Below are positions 6,336 through 13,094 of a DNA stretch of 13,094 nucleotides, piece after piece (position 1 is the stretch's first letter; each line of letters begins with the position of its first letter). The translations under genes were made by a program, and so were the position numbers. Origin of the DNA: Nitrospira sp. (GTDB taxonomy: Bacteria; Nitrospirota; Nitrospiria; Nitrospirales; Nitrospiraceae). The notes under the pieces are model-generated. The model had not been told where the DNA came from, did not search any database, and saw only the letters and a program-made list of their open reading frames with translations. Location of the stretch: NCBI GenBank assembly GCA_030456405.1, contig JAKDNQ010000046.1, positions 1 through 13,094 of the forward strand, in the 5' to 3' direction.

Positions 6336-7592
6336 TCATGGATAGAGCCCGCGGTGAAGATGCGCTTGGGCAACTTTGTCGATCCCGCTCATCAGAGCGG
6401 CCATACGCATAGACGTTTTTTTGGAGATGGAGAATTGCAACGTCCGATGGAAGGCGGTGATCATGATATCTTGCAATCGCTCTTGAATGTCAGTGGCTTT
6501 CCAGAAAAACCGCTGCACATCCTGCACCCACTCGAAGTAAGACACGATCACACCGCCGGAATTGGCGAGGATGTCTGGAATGGTAAAGACACCCTGGTCC
6601 TGCAAGATGCAATCGGCCTCCAGGGTCGTCGGACCGTTCGCTCCTTCGGCGAGAATTCGGCAGCGCAGTTTCGCGGCATTGCGTTCGGTGATCTGCTCAG
6701 AGAGCGCGGCAGGGACCAGCACGCTGCAATCGAGTTGTAACAATTCGTCGTTGGAGAGCCAGTCTCCCAGCTTGGTATCGCGAAGAGGTTGGCCTCCGAC
6801 TTTGTAGCGTGAAAGAAGCTCGAGAATATCCAACCCCCTCGAATTATAGATGCCTCCGTTTACGTCGCTCACGGCGATGACACGCGCGCCACACTCTTGC
6901 ATGATCCGGGCTGTATGAGCCCCGACGTTGCCGAACCCCTGTATCGCCACGGTGGTGTCCCGAATATCGAGCTTGAGGTGGCGAAGCGCTTCCATGGTGA
7001 CGCAGACCACTCCGCGGCCGGTGGCTTCTTCACGACCGAGGCTTCCTCCAATCGATAAGGGCTTGCCTGTGACGACACCCGGTACTGAGTATCCTACCTG
7101 CTGGCTGTAGGTGTCCATGATCCAGGCCATCACCTGGCCGTCTGTGCCGACGTCCGGAGCCGGCACGTCCTTATCTGGCCCGATCAATGGGAAAATTTCC
7201 GCGGCATAGCGCCTGGTCAATCGTTGTAATTCTGGTTGCGAAAACTTTTTGGGGGCGATCGCGACGCCACCCTTGGCCCCGCCGTAGGGTAGATCGGCTA
7301 ACGCGCATTTCCACGTCATCCACATGGCAAGCGCCGCAACCTCCCCAAGATTCACATCCGGGTGATAACGAATGCCGCCCTTGGTAGGGCCACGGGAAGA
7401 ATCGTGCTGCACACGGTAGCCGGTATAGACCTCGACCCGGCCGTCGTCCATCTTGACAGGGACGCTGACAATCAGCGATCGCTGTGGAAGCTTCAGTCGT
7501 TCGCGTAAATTGTGATCGAGCTCCATCGCCTCTGCTGCTTGATCAAACTGTGCCACTGCCAGCCGGAACGTTGGTGTGTCGAGTTCATGCAT
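6336..7592 (-). CDS. gdhA: Glutamate dehydrogenase, Glu/Leu/Phe/Val family, 418 aa
   Basis: This enzyme interconverts glutamate with 2-oxoglutarate and ammonium using a nicotinamide cofactor; it is cytoplasmic and normally a homohexamer. Family signatures are complete: GPTKGG with Lys71, WKCALADLPYGGAKGG with Lys95 and the catalytic Lys107, APDVGTD with Asp147, the Rossmann motif GFGNVG at 219-224 with Asp243 at the end of the second strand (VIAVSD), AEGANGPTT at 315-323, and the NSGGVIVSYFEWVQ block. Length matches the small hexameric class. Cofactor preference is not certain, though the acidic residue leans toward NAD. ATG 7590-7592 is preferred over an in-frame GTG at 7649 because AAAAAGG precedes it by 8 nt and it avoids overlapping lipB. 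It begins 16 nt after the lipB stop, so the two are probably co-transcribed. The gene links ammonium to central carbon metabolism. Confidence 0.95.
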   Translation of the reverse strand: MHELDTPTFRLAVAQFDQAAEAMELDHNLRERLKLPQRSLIVSVPVKMDDGRVEVYTGYRVQHDSSRGPTKGGIRYHPDVNLGEVAALAMWMTWKCALADLPYGGAKGGVAIAPKKFSQPELQRLTRRYAAEIFPLIGPDKDVPAPDVGTDGQVMAWIMDTYSQQVGYSVPGVVTGKPLSIGGSLGREEATGRGVVCVTMEALRHLKLDIRDTTVAIQGFGNVGAHTARIMQECGARVIAVSDVNGGIYNSRGLDILELLSRYKVGGQPLRDTKLGDWLSNDELLQLDCSVLVPAALSEQITERNAAKLRCRILAEGANGPTTLEADCILQDQGVFTIPDILANSGGVIVSYFEWVQDVQRFFWKATDIQERLQDIMITAFHRTLQFSISKKTSMRMAALMSGIDKVAQAHLHRGLYP

Positions 7593-7608
7593 CGCGTGAT
7601 CCTTTTTG

Positions 7609-8415
7609 TCAGGTGTGAAGCCGGGATGTCGATGTGAGGTGGTCGCCACGGTGCCCCTGAATCATGATGTCGGGTGAGAGACTCATCCATTGAATGTCAA
7701 ATATTCGCGAGAATTCCTCCGCCACCTGTTGCGCGACCACTGCGGCCAACATGGGGGAATGTCGGATCTCAGCTATAGATGTGATCCGGCACTGTGTAAG
7801 GCCACAAGGCATGATCAGGGAAAAAGGGAAGAGGTCCAGATCGACGTTGAGCGCAAATCCGTGAATCGTGACCCCGTGATCGATTCGGACTCCGATCGCG
7901 GCGATCTTCGCGTCGGCATGATTCCAGCGTACCCAGACACCAGGGTTCTTTTTCATGCGATAGCCATCAATTCCCCATCGTAAGAGCGTGTGGATGAGCA
8001 CCTCTTCCAACTTCCATACATACTGTTTAGGTCCTGAGCAATAATGCGACAACTTGAGGATGGGATAGCCCACGACCTGTCCCGGCCCATGGTAAGTGAT
8101 TGAGCCGCCACGATCGATGAACTGGAGACTCGCACCCGTGCGGCGAAGGATCTCTTCTCCGCAGTCCCAATGTACAGGTTGGGTGGTGCGGCCGAGGGTA
8201 TAGACAGGCAGGTGCTCAAGGAGGAGCAAGACATCACTTTGTTTCTCCGCAATCCTATCTTTCTGTAGTTGCTTCTGGAGCGCCCAAGCTTCGGTATAGG
8301 GGATCGGCTGCAGAAACCGAACGAGTGTACCCACTTGCGGGGTCGGCGTCGGGAGGGGCCTATTTCTCTGCCAGGAGAAGGTATGGGATAGGTGTGATCC
8401 ATCGACGTCACTCAC
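7609..8415 (-). CDS. lipB: Lipoyl(octanoyl) transferase LipB
   Basis: LipB transfers octanoyl groups from acyl-carrier protein to the lipoyl domains of 2-oxoacid dehydrogenases and the glycine cleavage H protein; LipA then inserts sulphur. The BPL/LplA/LipB fold motifs are all visible: RGGSITYHGPGQ with His109, DAKIAAIG with the catalytic Lys170, and the C-terminal PCGLTQCRITS with the acyl-accepting Cys209 (numbering from GTG 8415). At 268 aa it is longer than the usual 210-230, with about 30 extra residues at the N-terminus and a tail ending in STSRLHT. GTG 8413-8415 is chosen because GAAGGTGG lies 4 nt upstream; the frame is open further to a TTG at 8604, which seems too far. No lipA is in the window. 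It is followed closely by the glutamate dehydrogenase gene. Confidence 0.92.
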   Translation of the reverse strand: MSDVDGSHLSHTFSWQRNRPLPTPTPQVGTLVRFLQPIPYTEAWALQKQLQKDRIAEKQSDVLLLLEHLPVYTLGRTTQPVHWDCGEEILRRTGASLQFIDRGGSITYHGPGQVVGYPILKLSHYCSGPKQYVWKLEEVLIHTLLRWGIDGYRMKKNPGVWVRWNHADAKIAAIGVRIDHGVTIHGFALNVDLDLFPFSLIMPCGLTQCRITSIAEIRHSPMLAAVVAQQVAEEFSRIFDIQWMSLSPDIMIQGHRGDHLTSTSRLHT

Positions 8416-8714
8416 AGAGCCACCTTCAACAGTGTGGAGTGCTGAATCGAGATCGAGGGAGTCGTGATGGCATAATTCTGGAAGCCCCCGATGGCGGATA
8501 TGAATCGTGATAGGACTCGCGTAGGAGTTGCCGGCATGCCGTGCGTGGAATAGGCGCCCCCGAAGAGACCAACAGAGATTGTTCCTCAAGTAAGGCCAAT
8601 CCAATCGGTGGCTCAGCGCAAGTGTTCAGCTCCCTGGGCACACGTAACATGATGCCTCGTTTATTCGAGTCGGCCTCATTGTCGCACAAGCGCTTCCAGG
8701 GTGAAAGTCATAGA
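8416..8714. other. 299 nt without a supported gene, upstream of lipB
   Basis: Two minus-strand frames are open here (the TTG extension of lipB and an 87-codon frame at 8426-8689), but their products are low-complexity in character and match nothing I recognise. A 10 bp palindrome CGGCATGCCG is at 8532-8541. I could not identify a convincing promoter for lipB, although one is expected here because the terminator at 8715-8747 separates it from the sigma gene. Confidence 0.4.
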
Positions 8715-8747
8715 ACAGAAAAGGGGCGAGGCCGGGCCTCGCCCCTT
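8715..8747 (-). terminator. Intrinsic terminator of the sigma factor gene
   Basis: GGGGCGAGGC (8723-8732) and GCCTCGCCCC (8736-8745) form a perfect 10 bp GC stem with a CGG loop, extended by two A-T pairs. On the minus strand it is followed by TTTTCTGTTCT, a typical U-rich tail, and lies 21 nt past the sigma stop codon. Confidence 0.9.
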
Positions 8748-8768
8748 GCTACTTCCTGAGGCTGTAAT

Positions 8769-10025
8769 CTACTGAATGGAGGCAAATATTTCCTTCACCG
8801 CAGGGGTCTTCAGCTTCTTGAGCGCTTTCGCTTCGATCTGGCGGATTCGCTCTCTTGTCACCGAAAGACTCTGCCCCACTTGCTCCAATGTGCAGGCCTG
8901 ATCCTGACCGATACCGAACCGTAGCCGGATGACGGTCTGCTCACGGGGCGTGAGCGCACTGAGAATGCGTTCAAGCTGGTGAGACATTTCAGTCCGGTGT
9001 ACATGGGCATCGGGTGGGACAGCTTGCAGGTCCGGGATCAGTTCCCCAAATTCTGTGTTCCCATCACCTACCGGCTTCTCCAGGGCAACCGGCTCCTGAA
9101 AGGCTAGCGTGGTTTCGAGGAGTCGCTCGGGTCTCATGCCCAGTGCCTGGGCCACTTCTTCGAGTCGAGCCGGACGGCCCAGCTGTTGACCGAGTCGTCT
9201 GGTTACCCGGAGAATCCGATGGGACGCTTCAGTCTGGTGAACCGGAATCCGAATGGTCCGTGATTGGTCAGCTAATGCACGCGTGATACCTTGGCGAATC
9301 CACCAAGTCGCATAGGTGCTGAACTTGAACCCTTTGCGGTATTGATAGCGCTCGGCCGCTTTCATCAATCCGATATTGCCTTCTTGCACGAGATCCAACA
9401 ACGTCAGGCCCCGGCCCGTGTAATGTTTTGCGACATCCACCACCAGCCGCAGGTTGCAACGCACCAATTCGTCCTTTGCCCGTTCGAGCACGAGCCGAGC
9501 AGAGCGGAGGGTCGCTAACTGTTCCCTGAGCTGTTTGGCAATAGCCACTGGAAGCTTGTGTGATCCCGTTCCTTGTTCGAGCATTTCGGTGAGGCTCTGC
9601 TGAGCCTTATCGATCGCGATAGCTGAGAGTCCGCTCAAATCTCTGACCGTCTGAAGTGTGCGTTGCGCATCGAGGACAGAGTCGGAACGCTTGAGACGGA
9701 GAAGGATGTGTATGGCGTGGCGCAATGCTTTCCGAATGGTGTTGGTCCCGTCGTCGATTTTCTTTGCCAGCTCGAGTTCTTCTTCTCTGGTCAAGAGGGC
9801 ACGTTCGCCGAAGGAGCGAAAGTAGAGTGACTCCAACATGAATGGGCCGCCGCTCACAGCGGTGCGAGTCACTGTTTTCGTCGGTTCTTCAGTGTGTTCT
9901 TCTTCAGATGTATCTCGCCCGATCACATCCAAGAGGTCGCTCGCCTCGGGATCGTCCGCATCAACATCCTTTGCAGTCTCGACACATTCGCCCGACTCAG
10001 GGGTTGGGAAAAGATTCTCTTTCAT
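8769..10025 (-). CDS. Alternative RNA polymerase sigma factor, RpoD/RpoS-like (sigma70 group 2)
   Basis: The protein directs RNA polymerase to promoters. Conserved regions appear in order: region 1.2 about 63-95 (YFRSFGERALLTREEELELAKKI in part), region 2 about 185-260 with NLRLVVDVAKHY, LVQEGNIGLMKA and FSTYATWWIRQ, region 3 about 265-320, and region 4 about 350-405 with the helix-turn-helix TLEQVGQSLSVTRERIRQIE. The N-terminal 60 residues are short and acidic rather than a true region 1.1, and the insert between 1.2 and 2 is only about 90 residues, so this is an RpoS-like or second RpoD-like factor rather than the large housekeeping RpoD. ATG 10023-10025 is preferred because AGAGGAGGGG lies upstream; the frame is open to ATG 10070. 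It ends in a strong terminator and is divergent from trmI. The regulon is unknown. Confidence 0.9.
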   Translation of the reverse strand: MKENLFPTPESGECVETAKDVDADDPEASDLLDVIGRDTSEEEHTEEPTKTVTRTAVSGGPFMLESLYFRSFGERALLTREEELELAKKIDDGTNTIRKALRHAIHILLRLKRSDSVLDAQRTLQTVRDLSGLSAIAIDKAQQSLTEMLEQGTGSHKLPVAIAKQLREQLATLRSARLVLERAKDELVRCNLRLVVDVAKHYTGRGLTLLDLVQEGNIGLMKAAERYQYRKGFKFSTYATWWIRQGITRALADQSRTIRIPVHQTEASHRILRVTRRLGQQLGRPARLEEVAQALGMRPERLLETTLAFQEPVALEKPVGDGNTEFGELIPDLQAVPPDAHVHRTEMSHQLERILSALTPREQTVIRLRFGIGQDQACTLEQVGQSLSVTRERIRQIEAKALKKLKTPAVKEIFASIQ

Positions 10026-10523
10026 GTCGTCGCCCCTCCTCTGATTAGCTGATGGTTTGCTCCGCCTCATCGTAAGCCCCTACAGCTTCCCGCTCTTCCG
10101 TCCTAGTCTGTGAGAGACAGCGATCCGTCAAACGATTCAATTTAAGCGCTTCCTGCTGGGCATTCTGTTATCTCTCTACGGAGCAAATCTTATGCTGGAT
10201 TTTTCATAAGAATGGAGGATCGCGATCGTGAGGAAAAAACAGCACTATTAGAACGACTTAATGAGGAAATCAACGATTGAGGTGAGGCAACCTTGCTGCA
10301 GATGTGTACGTATGGCTATAAGGTAAGAGGCCTAATCGCCACAATGACCTCTGAATGAGAGTCTTTGAAAAAGGCGGCTAAGTCGTGGGCAGTGCATGAG
10401 TGTTGCGGGTGCGCTCTGAACGAGCGTGGCTCAGTGGGGGGCTGTCAACAAGAGCACTCACGTGTTTTTCCGAGAACCGGTACGGCAGAGGTCGAGCAAC
10501 CCGGCATCGTGGTTGTTGTGTTA
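10026..10523. other. 498 nt between the divergent sigma and trmI genes; remnant of a small gene
   Basis: No full-length gene is supported. The left part should hold the sigma promoter on the minus strand; TTGACG (RC of 10125-10130 region) is the best -35-like hexamer, but no properly spaced -10 was found. Positions 10111-10280 on the plus strand contain two partial frames that join into one plausible microprotein (listed separately). From 10281 to 10523 I see only short weak stems, for example CGCTC/GAGCG near 10414-10427, and no open frame I trust. Confidence 0.45.
10111..10280 (+). pseudogene. Possible frameshifted membrane microprotein gene
   Basis: One frame, open from after the TGA at 10111-10113, reads ...QFKRFLLGILLSLYGANLML DFS and stops at TAA just after a run of five T (10200-10204). 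The next frame continues straight on as FFIRMEDRDREEKTALLERL NEEIND and stops at 10278-10280. Adding one T to the run would join them into a basic, single-helix membrane segment followed by a highly charged amphipathic helix, a common microprotein design. No ATG, GTG or TTG start is available upstream of the hydrophobic part, so it may be a decayed gene, a sequencing error, or coincidence. Confidence 0.35.
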
Positions 10524-10552
10524 TTGAAAACCAGGCGTGGCGCTTCTAGAAT
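10524..10552 (+). promoter_or_regulatory. Promoter of trmI, positioned for a nearly leaderless mRNA
   Basis: TTGAAA (10524-10529) and TAGAAT (10547-10552) are exactly 17 nt apart, each close to the sigma70 consensus. A start about 7 nt past the -10 falls at 10558-10560, directly before the ATG at 10561, which has no clear ribosome site. Confidence 0.6.
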
Positions 10553-10560
10553 GGGTTCCC

Positions 10561-11430
10561 ATGTCATATTTCCAATCGGGCGAGCGTATCCATCTGGTGG
10601 ACAAGAAAGGGCGGCAGTATGCCTTGACGCTGAAGGCGGGAGATCTCTACCAACTGAGCGGCCACAAGATTGCCCACGACGACCTTATTGCAAAGCCTGA
10701 TGGATCGTTGGTCACGCTCTCCGGTAACAAAACAATGTTGGCGCTGAGGCCCACGTTCGGTGACTATGTGCTGAAGATGCCGCGCGGCGCGCAGGTGTTG
10801 TATCCAAAGGATCTTGCGCTCATTCCGATGTGGGCGGATGTCTATCCGGGCGCACGCGTGTTCGAGGCAGGAACTGGGTCCGGAGCGTTGACGATGGCAC
10901 TATTGCGAGCCGTGGGCCCCCGTGGTTTGGTGGTGACCTGCGAAGCCCGTGAGGATTTTGCCAGGACGGCGATCACGAATATTGAACGGTATATGGGCCC
11001 AGTCTCGAATCTCATCCCGCTCCGTCGGAATGTGTACGAGGGGATCAGTTTGCTTGAGGATGGTCTCCCGTTCGATCGTGTTGTTCTCGACCTTCCTGAG
11101 CCCTGGCAGGTCGTTCCGCATGCGGCACAGGCTCTTCGTTCCGGCGGTATGTATTTGAGTTTTGTTCCCACCGTCCCCCAAGTGGCGCAGACGGTCGAGG
11201 CGCTTCAGCGAGCGACAGTCTTTGGTATGATCGAAACATTTGAAACGTTGTTGAGGACGTGGTCCATTCAGGGACGCAGTGTACGGCCAGATCACCGGAT
11301 GGTCGCCCATTCGGGCTTCATCACGGTGGCGAGGAAAATTGAATCTGGCTTGTGGCCTGTCGCGCATACGATTGAGTCTGTCGGTGAGGTCGCTGATATT
11401 CACGACGAACGAGAGGATCACGGACGATGA
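10561..11430 (+). CDS. trmI: tRNA (adenine-58-N1)-methyltransferase TrmI
   Basis: TrmI methylates N1 of adenine 58 in the T-loop of tRNAs using S-adenosylmethionine, stabilising tRNA; the bacterial enzyme is a homotetramer. From ATG 10561 the product is 289 aa. It has the N-terminal small beta domain (ERIHLVDKKGRQYALTL), then a Rossmann-type methyltransferase fold with motif I VFEAGTGSGALT (residues 100-111), the ribose-binding acid Glu128 in TCEARE, and the family hallmark DLPEPW with catalytic Asp177. The C-terminal RPDHRMVAHSGFITVARK block is also typical. An in-frame GTG at 10537 lies between the -35 and -10 hexamers and is unlikely to be used. The stop overlaps the next start as ATGA, indicating translational coupling with the SDR gene. 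Confidence 0.92.
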   Translation: MSYFQSGERIHLVDKKGRQYALTLKAGDLYQLSGHKIAHDDLIAKPDGSLVTLSGNKTMLALRPTFGDYVLKMPRGAQVLYPKDLALIPMWADVYPGARVFEAGTGSGALTMALLRAVGPRGLVVTCEAREDFARTAITNIERYMGPVSNLIPLRRNVYEGISLLEDGLPFDRVVLDLPEPWQVVPHAAQALRSGGMYLSFVPTVPQVAQTVEALQRATVFGMIETFETLLRTWSIQGRSVRPDHRMVAHSGFITVARKIESGLWPVAHTIESVGEVADIHDEREDHGR

Positions 11431-12182
11431 ATCGATTGCGTGGAAAGGTTTCGGTTGTGACGGGAGGCAATGCGGGCATTGGTGAAGCGATCGCAAAAGC
11501 CTTTGCGCGCGAAGGGGCATCGGTGGTGATCACGGGGAGGCGGCAAGGAGAGTTGGACCGAGTTGTCAACGACATTGTGAAGGAACAAGGCAAGGCCATT
11601 GCCGTTGCCGGATCGGTGACCGATGAATCCCATGTCCAGGAGACGGTGCGTCGGACTGTGGAGCAGTTCGGGCGGCTCGATATCCTCGTCAATAATGCTG
11701 GAATAGGAGACTTTGGAAAGCGCCTGCATGAGATAGACGATGCAACGTGGGCACAGGTCCTGGACGTCAACCTGACCGGGGTGTTCCGCATCACGCGAGC
11801 AGTCTTGCCGCAGATGCTCAAGCAGGGGAAGGGAGCGATCGTCAATATCTCTTCCGTCGCCAGCTTGGTCGGCCTTCCCGCATTATCGGCCTATGCCGCC
11901 TCCAAGGGAGCGCTCGATGCCATGACCAGAGCCCTTGCGGTTGATTACGCCAAGGAGGGCATTCGATGCAACGTGGTCAACCCCGGGCTCATCGATACGC
12001 CAATGGCCGCCCCGCTCATGAGCAACCCAGAGCGACTGGACCCCATTCTTTCTCACTATCCTCTCCGTCGAGCTGGGAAACCGGAAGAGGTGGCCAATAT
12101 GGTCCTGTATCTCGTTTCAGACGAGGCGGCCTGGGTCACTGGTGGAACCTTTCCCATCGATGGAGGGATGACTATTTCGTGA
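11427..12182 (+). CDS. Short-chain dehydrogenase/reductase (FabG-like), 251 aa
   Basis: This is a classical SDR that oxidises or reduces a hydroxyl/keto group with a nicotinamide cofactor. The cofactor motif TGGNAGIG is at residues 12-19, with Arg38-Arg39 after the second strand suggesting NADP; NNAG is at 89-92 and Asn115 follows. The catalytic triad is Ser143 in NISSVAS, Tyr156 and Lys160 in YAASK, with the expected 13- and 4-residue spacing. PGLIDTPM and the C-terminal IDGG are also typical. The true substrate cannot be read from the sequence; an acyl-carrier-protein reductase is one possibility, but paralogues of this class are many. Its ATG overlaps the trmI stop by ATGA, so it is translated with trmI. 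It is followed after 97 nt by aroE. Confidence 0.93.
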   Translation: MNRLRGKVSVVTGGNAGIGEAIAKAFAREGASVVITGRRQGELDRVVNDIVKEQGKAIAVAGSVTDESHVQETVRRTVEQFGRLDILVNNAGIGDFGKRLHEIDDATWAQVLDVNLTGVFRITRAVLPQMLKQGKGAIVNISSVASLVGLPALSAYAASKGALDAMTRALAVDYAKEGIRCNVVNPGLIDTPMAAPLMSNPERLDPILSHYPLRRAGKPEEVANMVLYLVSDEAAWVTGGTFPIDGGMTIS

Positions 12183-12279
12183 GAAGGCACCCCATGCAAA
12201 AGGGGAACGTCCTACGTACAGCTATAGGCGCCTGTCGGTTGGCCAGAAGACGAAAAGGAAACAGTGACAGCTCGACGCT

Positions 12280-13094
12280 ATGGACATCAATGCACAGACT
12301 CAGTTCTGCGGAGTAATCGGCAATCCAGTCGAGCACTCACTTTCACCTGCCATTCACAATGCCGCATTTCAGAAGCTTGGGCTGAACTTCGTCTATCTGG
12401 CGTTCCGTGTGGAGGCGATCGGTGACGCGATCAAGGGTCTTCGGGCTCTTGGGAATTTTCGCGGCGCGAGTGTAACCATTCCCCATAAAGTGGCAGCCGT
12501 TTCATTTCTTGATTCTGTCGAGCCAACGGCGCGTCATATCGGCGCGATTAACACCATCGTGGCTTCGGGCGGGAATCTTACAGGATATAACACCGATGCG
12601 ATCGGCGCCTTGCGCGCGCTTCGTGAGAGTGGTGTGGCTTTGAAAGGGCATCAAGTCGTCATGCTGGGGTCTGGAGGCGCTGCCCGCGCGATTGCGTTTG
12701 CACTTGGGAAAGAGGCTGAGATTGGTCGCTTGAACATACTGGGGATCGACAGCCAGGAACGTGCAGCATTGGTTCAAGATCTCCAGTCCAAGACGGGGAT
12801 GGCCGTGCAGGAATCATCTCTCGATGAAGAGACGTTGCGAAGGATTCTCCCGGAGGCTCAAGTGCTTATCCATTGCACGCCAATGGGCATGTCGCCCAAA
12901 GTAGACAAGACCGCTGTCCCACCGCCGTTGCTCCATGAAGGGCTGACGGTCATGGATATCGTCTACAACCCCCGGGATACCCGGCTGTTGAAAGATGCGA
13001 AGGCGGCAGGCTGTCGCACAATTCCAGGGCTTGAGATGTTTCTCTATCAGGCTGCAGCACAGTTCGAACTCTGGACCAATCAGATTGCTCCAGC
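12280..13094 (+). CDS. aroE: Shikimate dehydrogenase AroE (3' end outside the window)
   Basis: AroE reduces 3-dehydroshikimate to shikimate with NADPH in the pathway to aromatic amino acids. The 271 codons seen cover nearly the whole protein: GNPVEHSLSP with the shikimate-binding Ser20 and Ser22, VTIPHK with catalytic Lys70, GAINT with Asn91, NTDAIG with catalytic Asp106, the NADP loop GSGGAA at 130-135, CTPMGM at 199-204, and PGLEMFLYQAA near the end. The frame is still open at 13094, so only the last few residues and stop are missing. ATG 12280 is the first possible start, since an in-frame TGA lies at 12265-12267. It has no good ribosome site; AAAAGGAA lies about 20 nt upstream, better placed for an out-of-frame GTG at 12264. 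It is probably in one transcript with trmI and the SDR. Confidence 0.94.
   Translation, partial: MDINAQTQFCGVIGNPVEHSLSPAIHNAAFQKLGLNFVYLAFRVEAIGDAIKGLRALGNFRGASVTIPHKVAAVSFLDSVEPTARHIGAINTIVASGGNLTGYNTDAIGALRALRESGVALKGHQVVMLGSGGAARAIAFALGKEAEIGRLNILGIDSQERAALVQDLQSKTGMAVQESSLDEETLRRILPEAQVLIHCTPMGMSPKVDKTAVPPPLLHEGLTVMDIVYNPRDTRLLKDAKAAGCRTIPGLEMFLYQAAAQFELWTNQIAP

Noticed and set aside
8426..8689. 87-codon minus-strand open frame upstream of lipB
   Set aside because: No ribosome site, composition unlike a folded protein, and it overlaps the extended lipB frame; nothing recognisable.
10365..10700. 111-codon plus-strand open frame across the trmI start
   Set aside because: Its second half is a frame-shifted reading of trmI, and it has no convincing start.
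1..13094. CRISPR arrays, tRNA or rRNA genes, phage or defence genes
   Set aside because: No regularly spaced repeats, cloverleaf-like sequences or recognisable defence proteins were seen on either strand.

Overview
This 13.1 kb bacterial window looks like a chromosomal stretch of a Nitrospira-type nitrite oxidiser. That assignment is an inference from the moderately GC-rich sequence and the general look of the proteins (a short CxxC zinc-ribbon protein, an amino-terminally extended LipB, an RpoD/RpoS-like sigma factor, and a trmI-SDR-aroE gene string). No rRNA or tRNA gene is present to confirm it. Most genes are ordinary housekeeping or envelope functions, and one intact insertion sequence interrupts them.

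Layout. (1) 1-1782: a small unknown cytoplasmic protein (minus) diverges from a secreted FG-GAP/VCBS lipoprotein (plus) that reads as a seven-bladed beta-propeller; each has a recognisable sigma70-type promoter. (2) 1822-3248: a probable three-gene plus-strand operon behind a good promoter: a two-helix membrane microprotein, a zinc-ribbon microprotein and a D,D-carboxypeptidase (peptidase S11). (3) 3489-4022: a secreted protein of unknown function (minus). (4) 4141-5791: a complete 1651 bp IS1380-family element with imperfect terminal inverted repeats and a perfect 5 bp target duplication (AAGAA). (5) 5921-8415, minus strand: lipB (octanoyltransferase) and a glutamate dehydrogenase 16 nt apart, then a small acidic unknown protein. 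(6) 8715-10025, minus: an alternative sigma factor without region 1.1, followed by a strong intrinsic terminator. (7) 10524-13094, plus: promoter, trmI (tRNA m1A58 methyltransferase), an SDR oxidoreductase overlapping it by ATGA, then aroE (shikimate dehydrogenase), cut by the window end.

How the genes relate: lipB and gdh appear co-transcribed; trmI and the SDR are translationally coupled, with aroE 97 nt further on; the sigma gene and trmI are divergent across about 535 nt.

I did not find a convincing novel multi-gene system. The most interesting signals are small: a perfect 10 bp inverted repeat in the IS leader that would bury the transposase ribosome site only in read-through transcripts; a promoter placed so that trmI mRNA would be nearly leaderless; and a probable frameshifted microprotein gene between the sigma factor and trmI.
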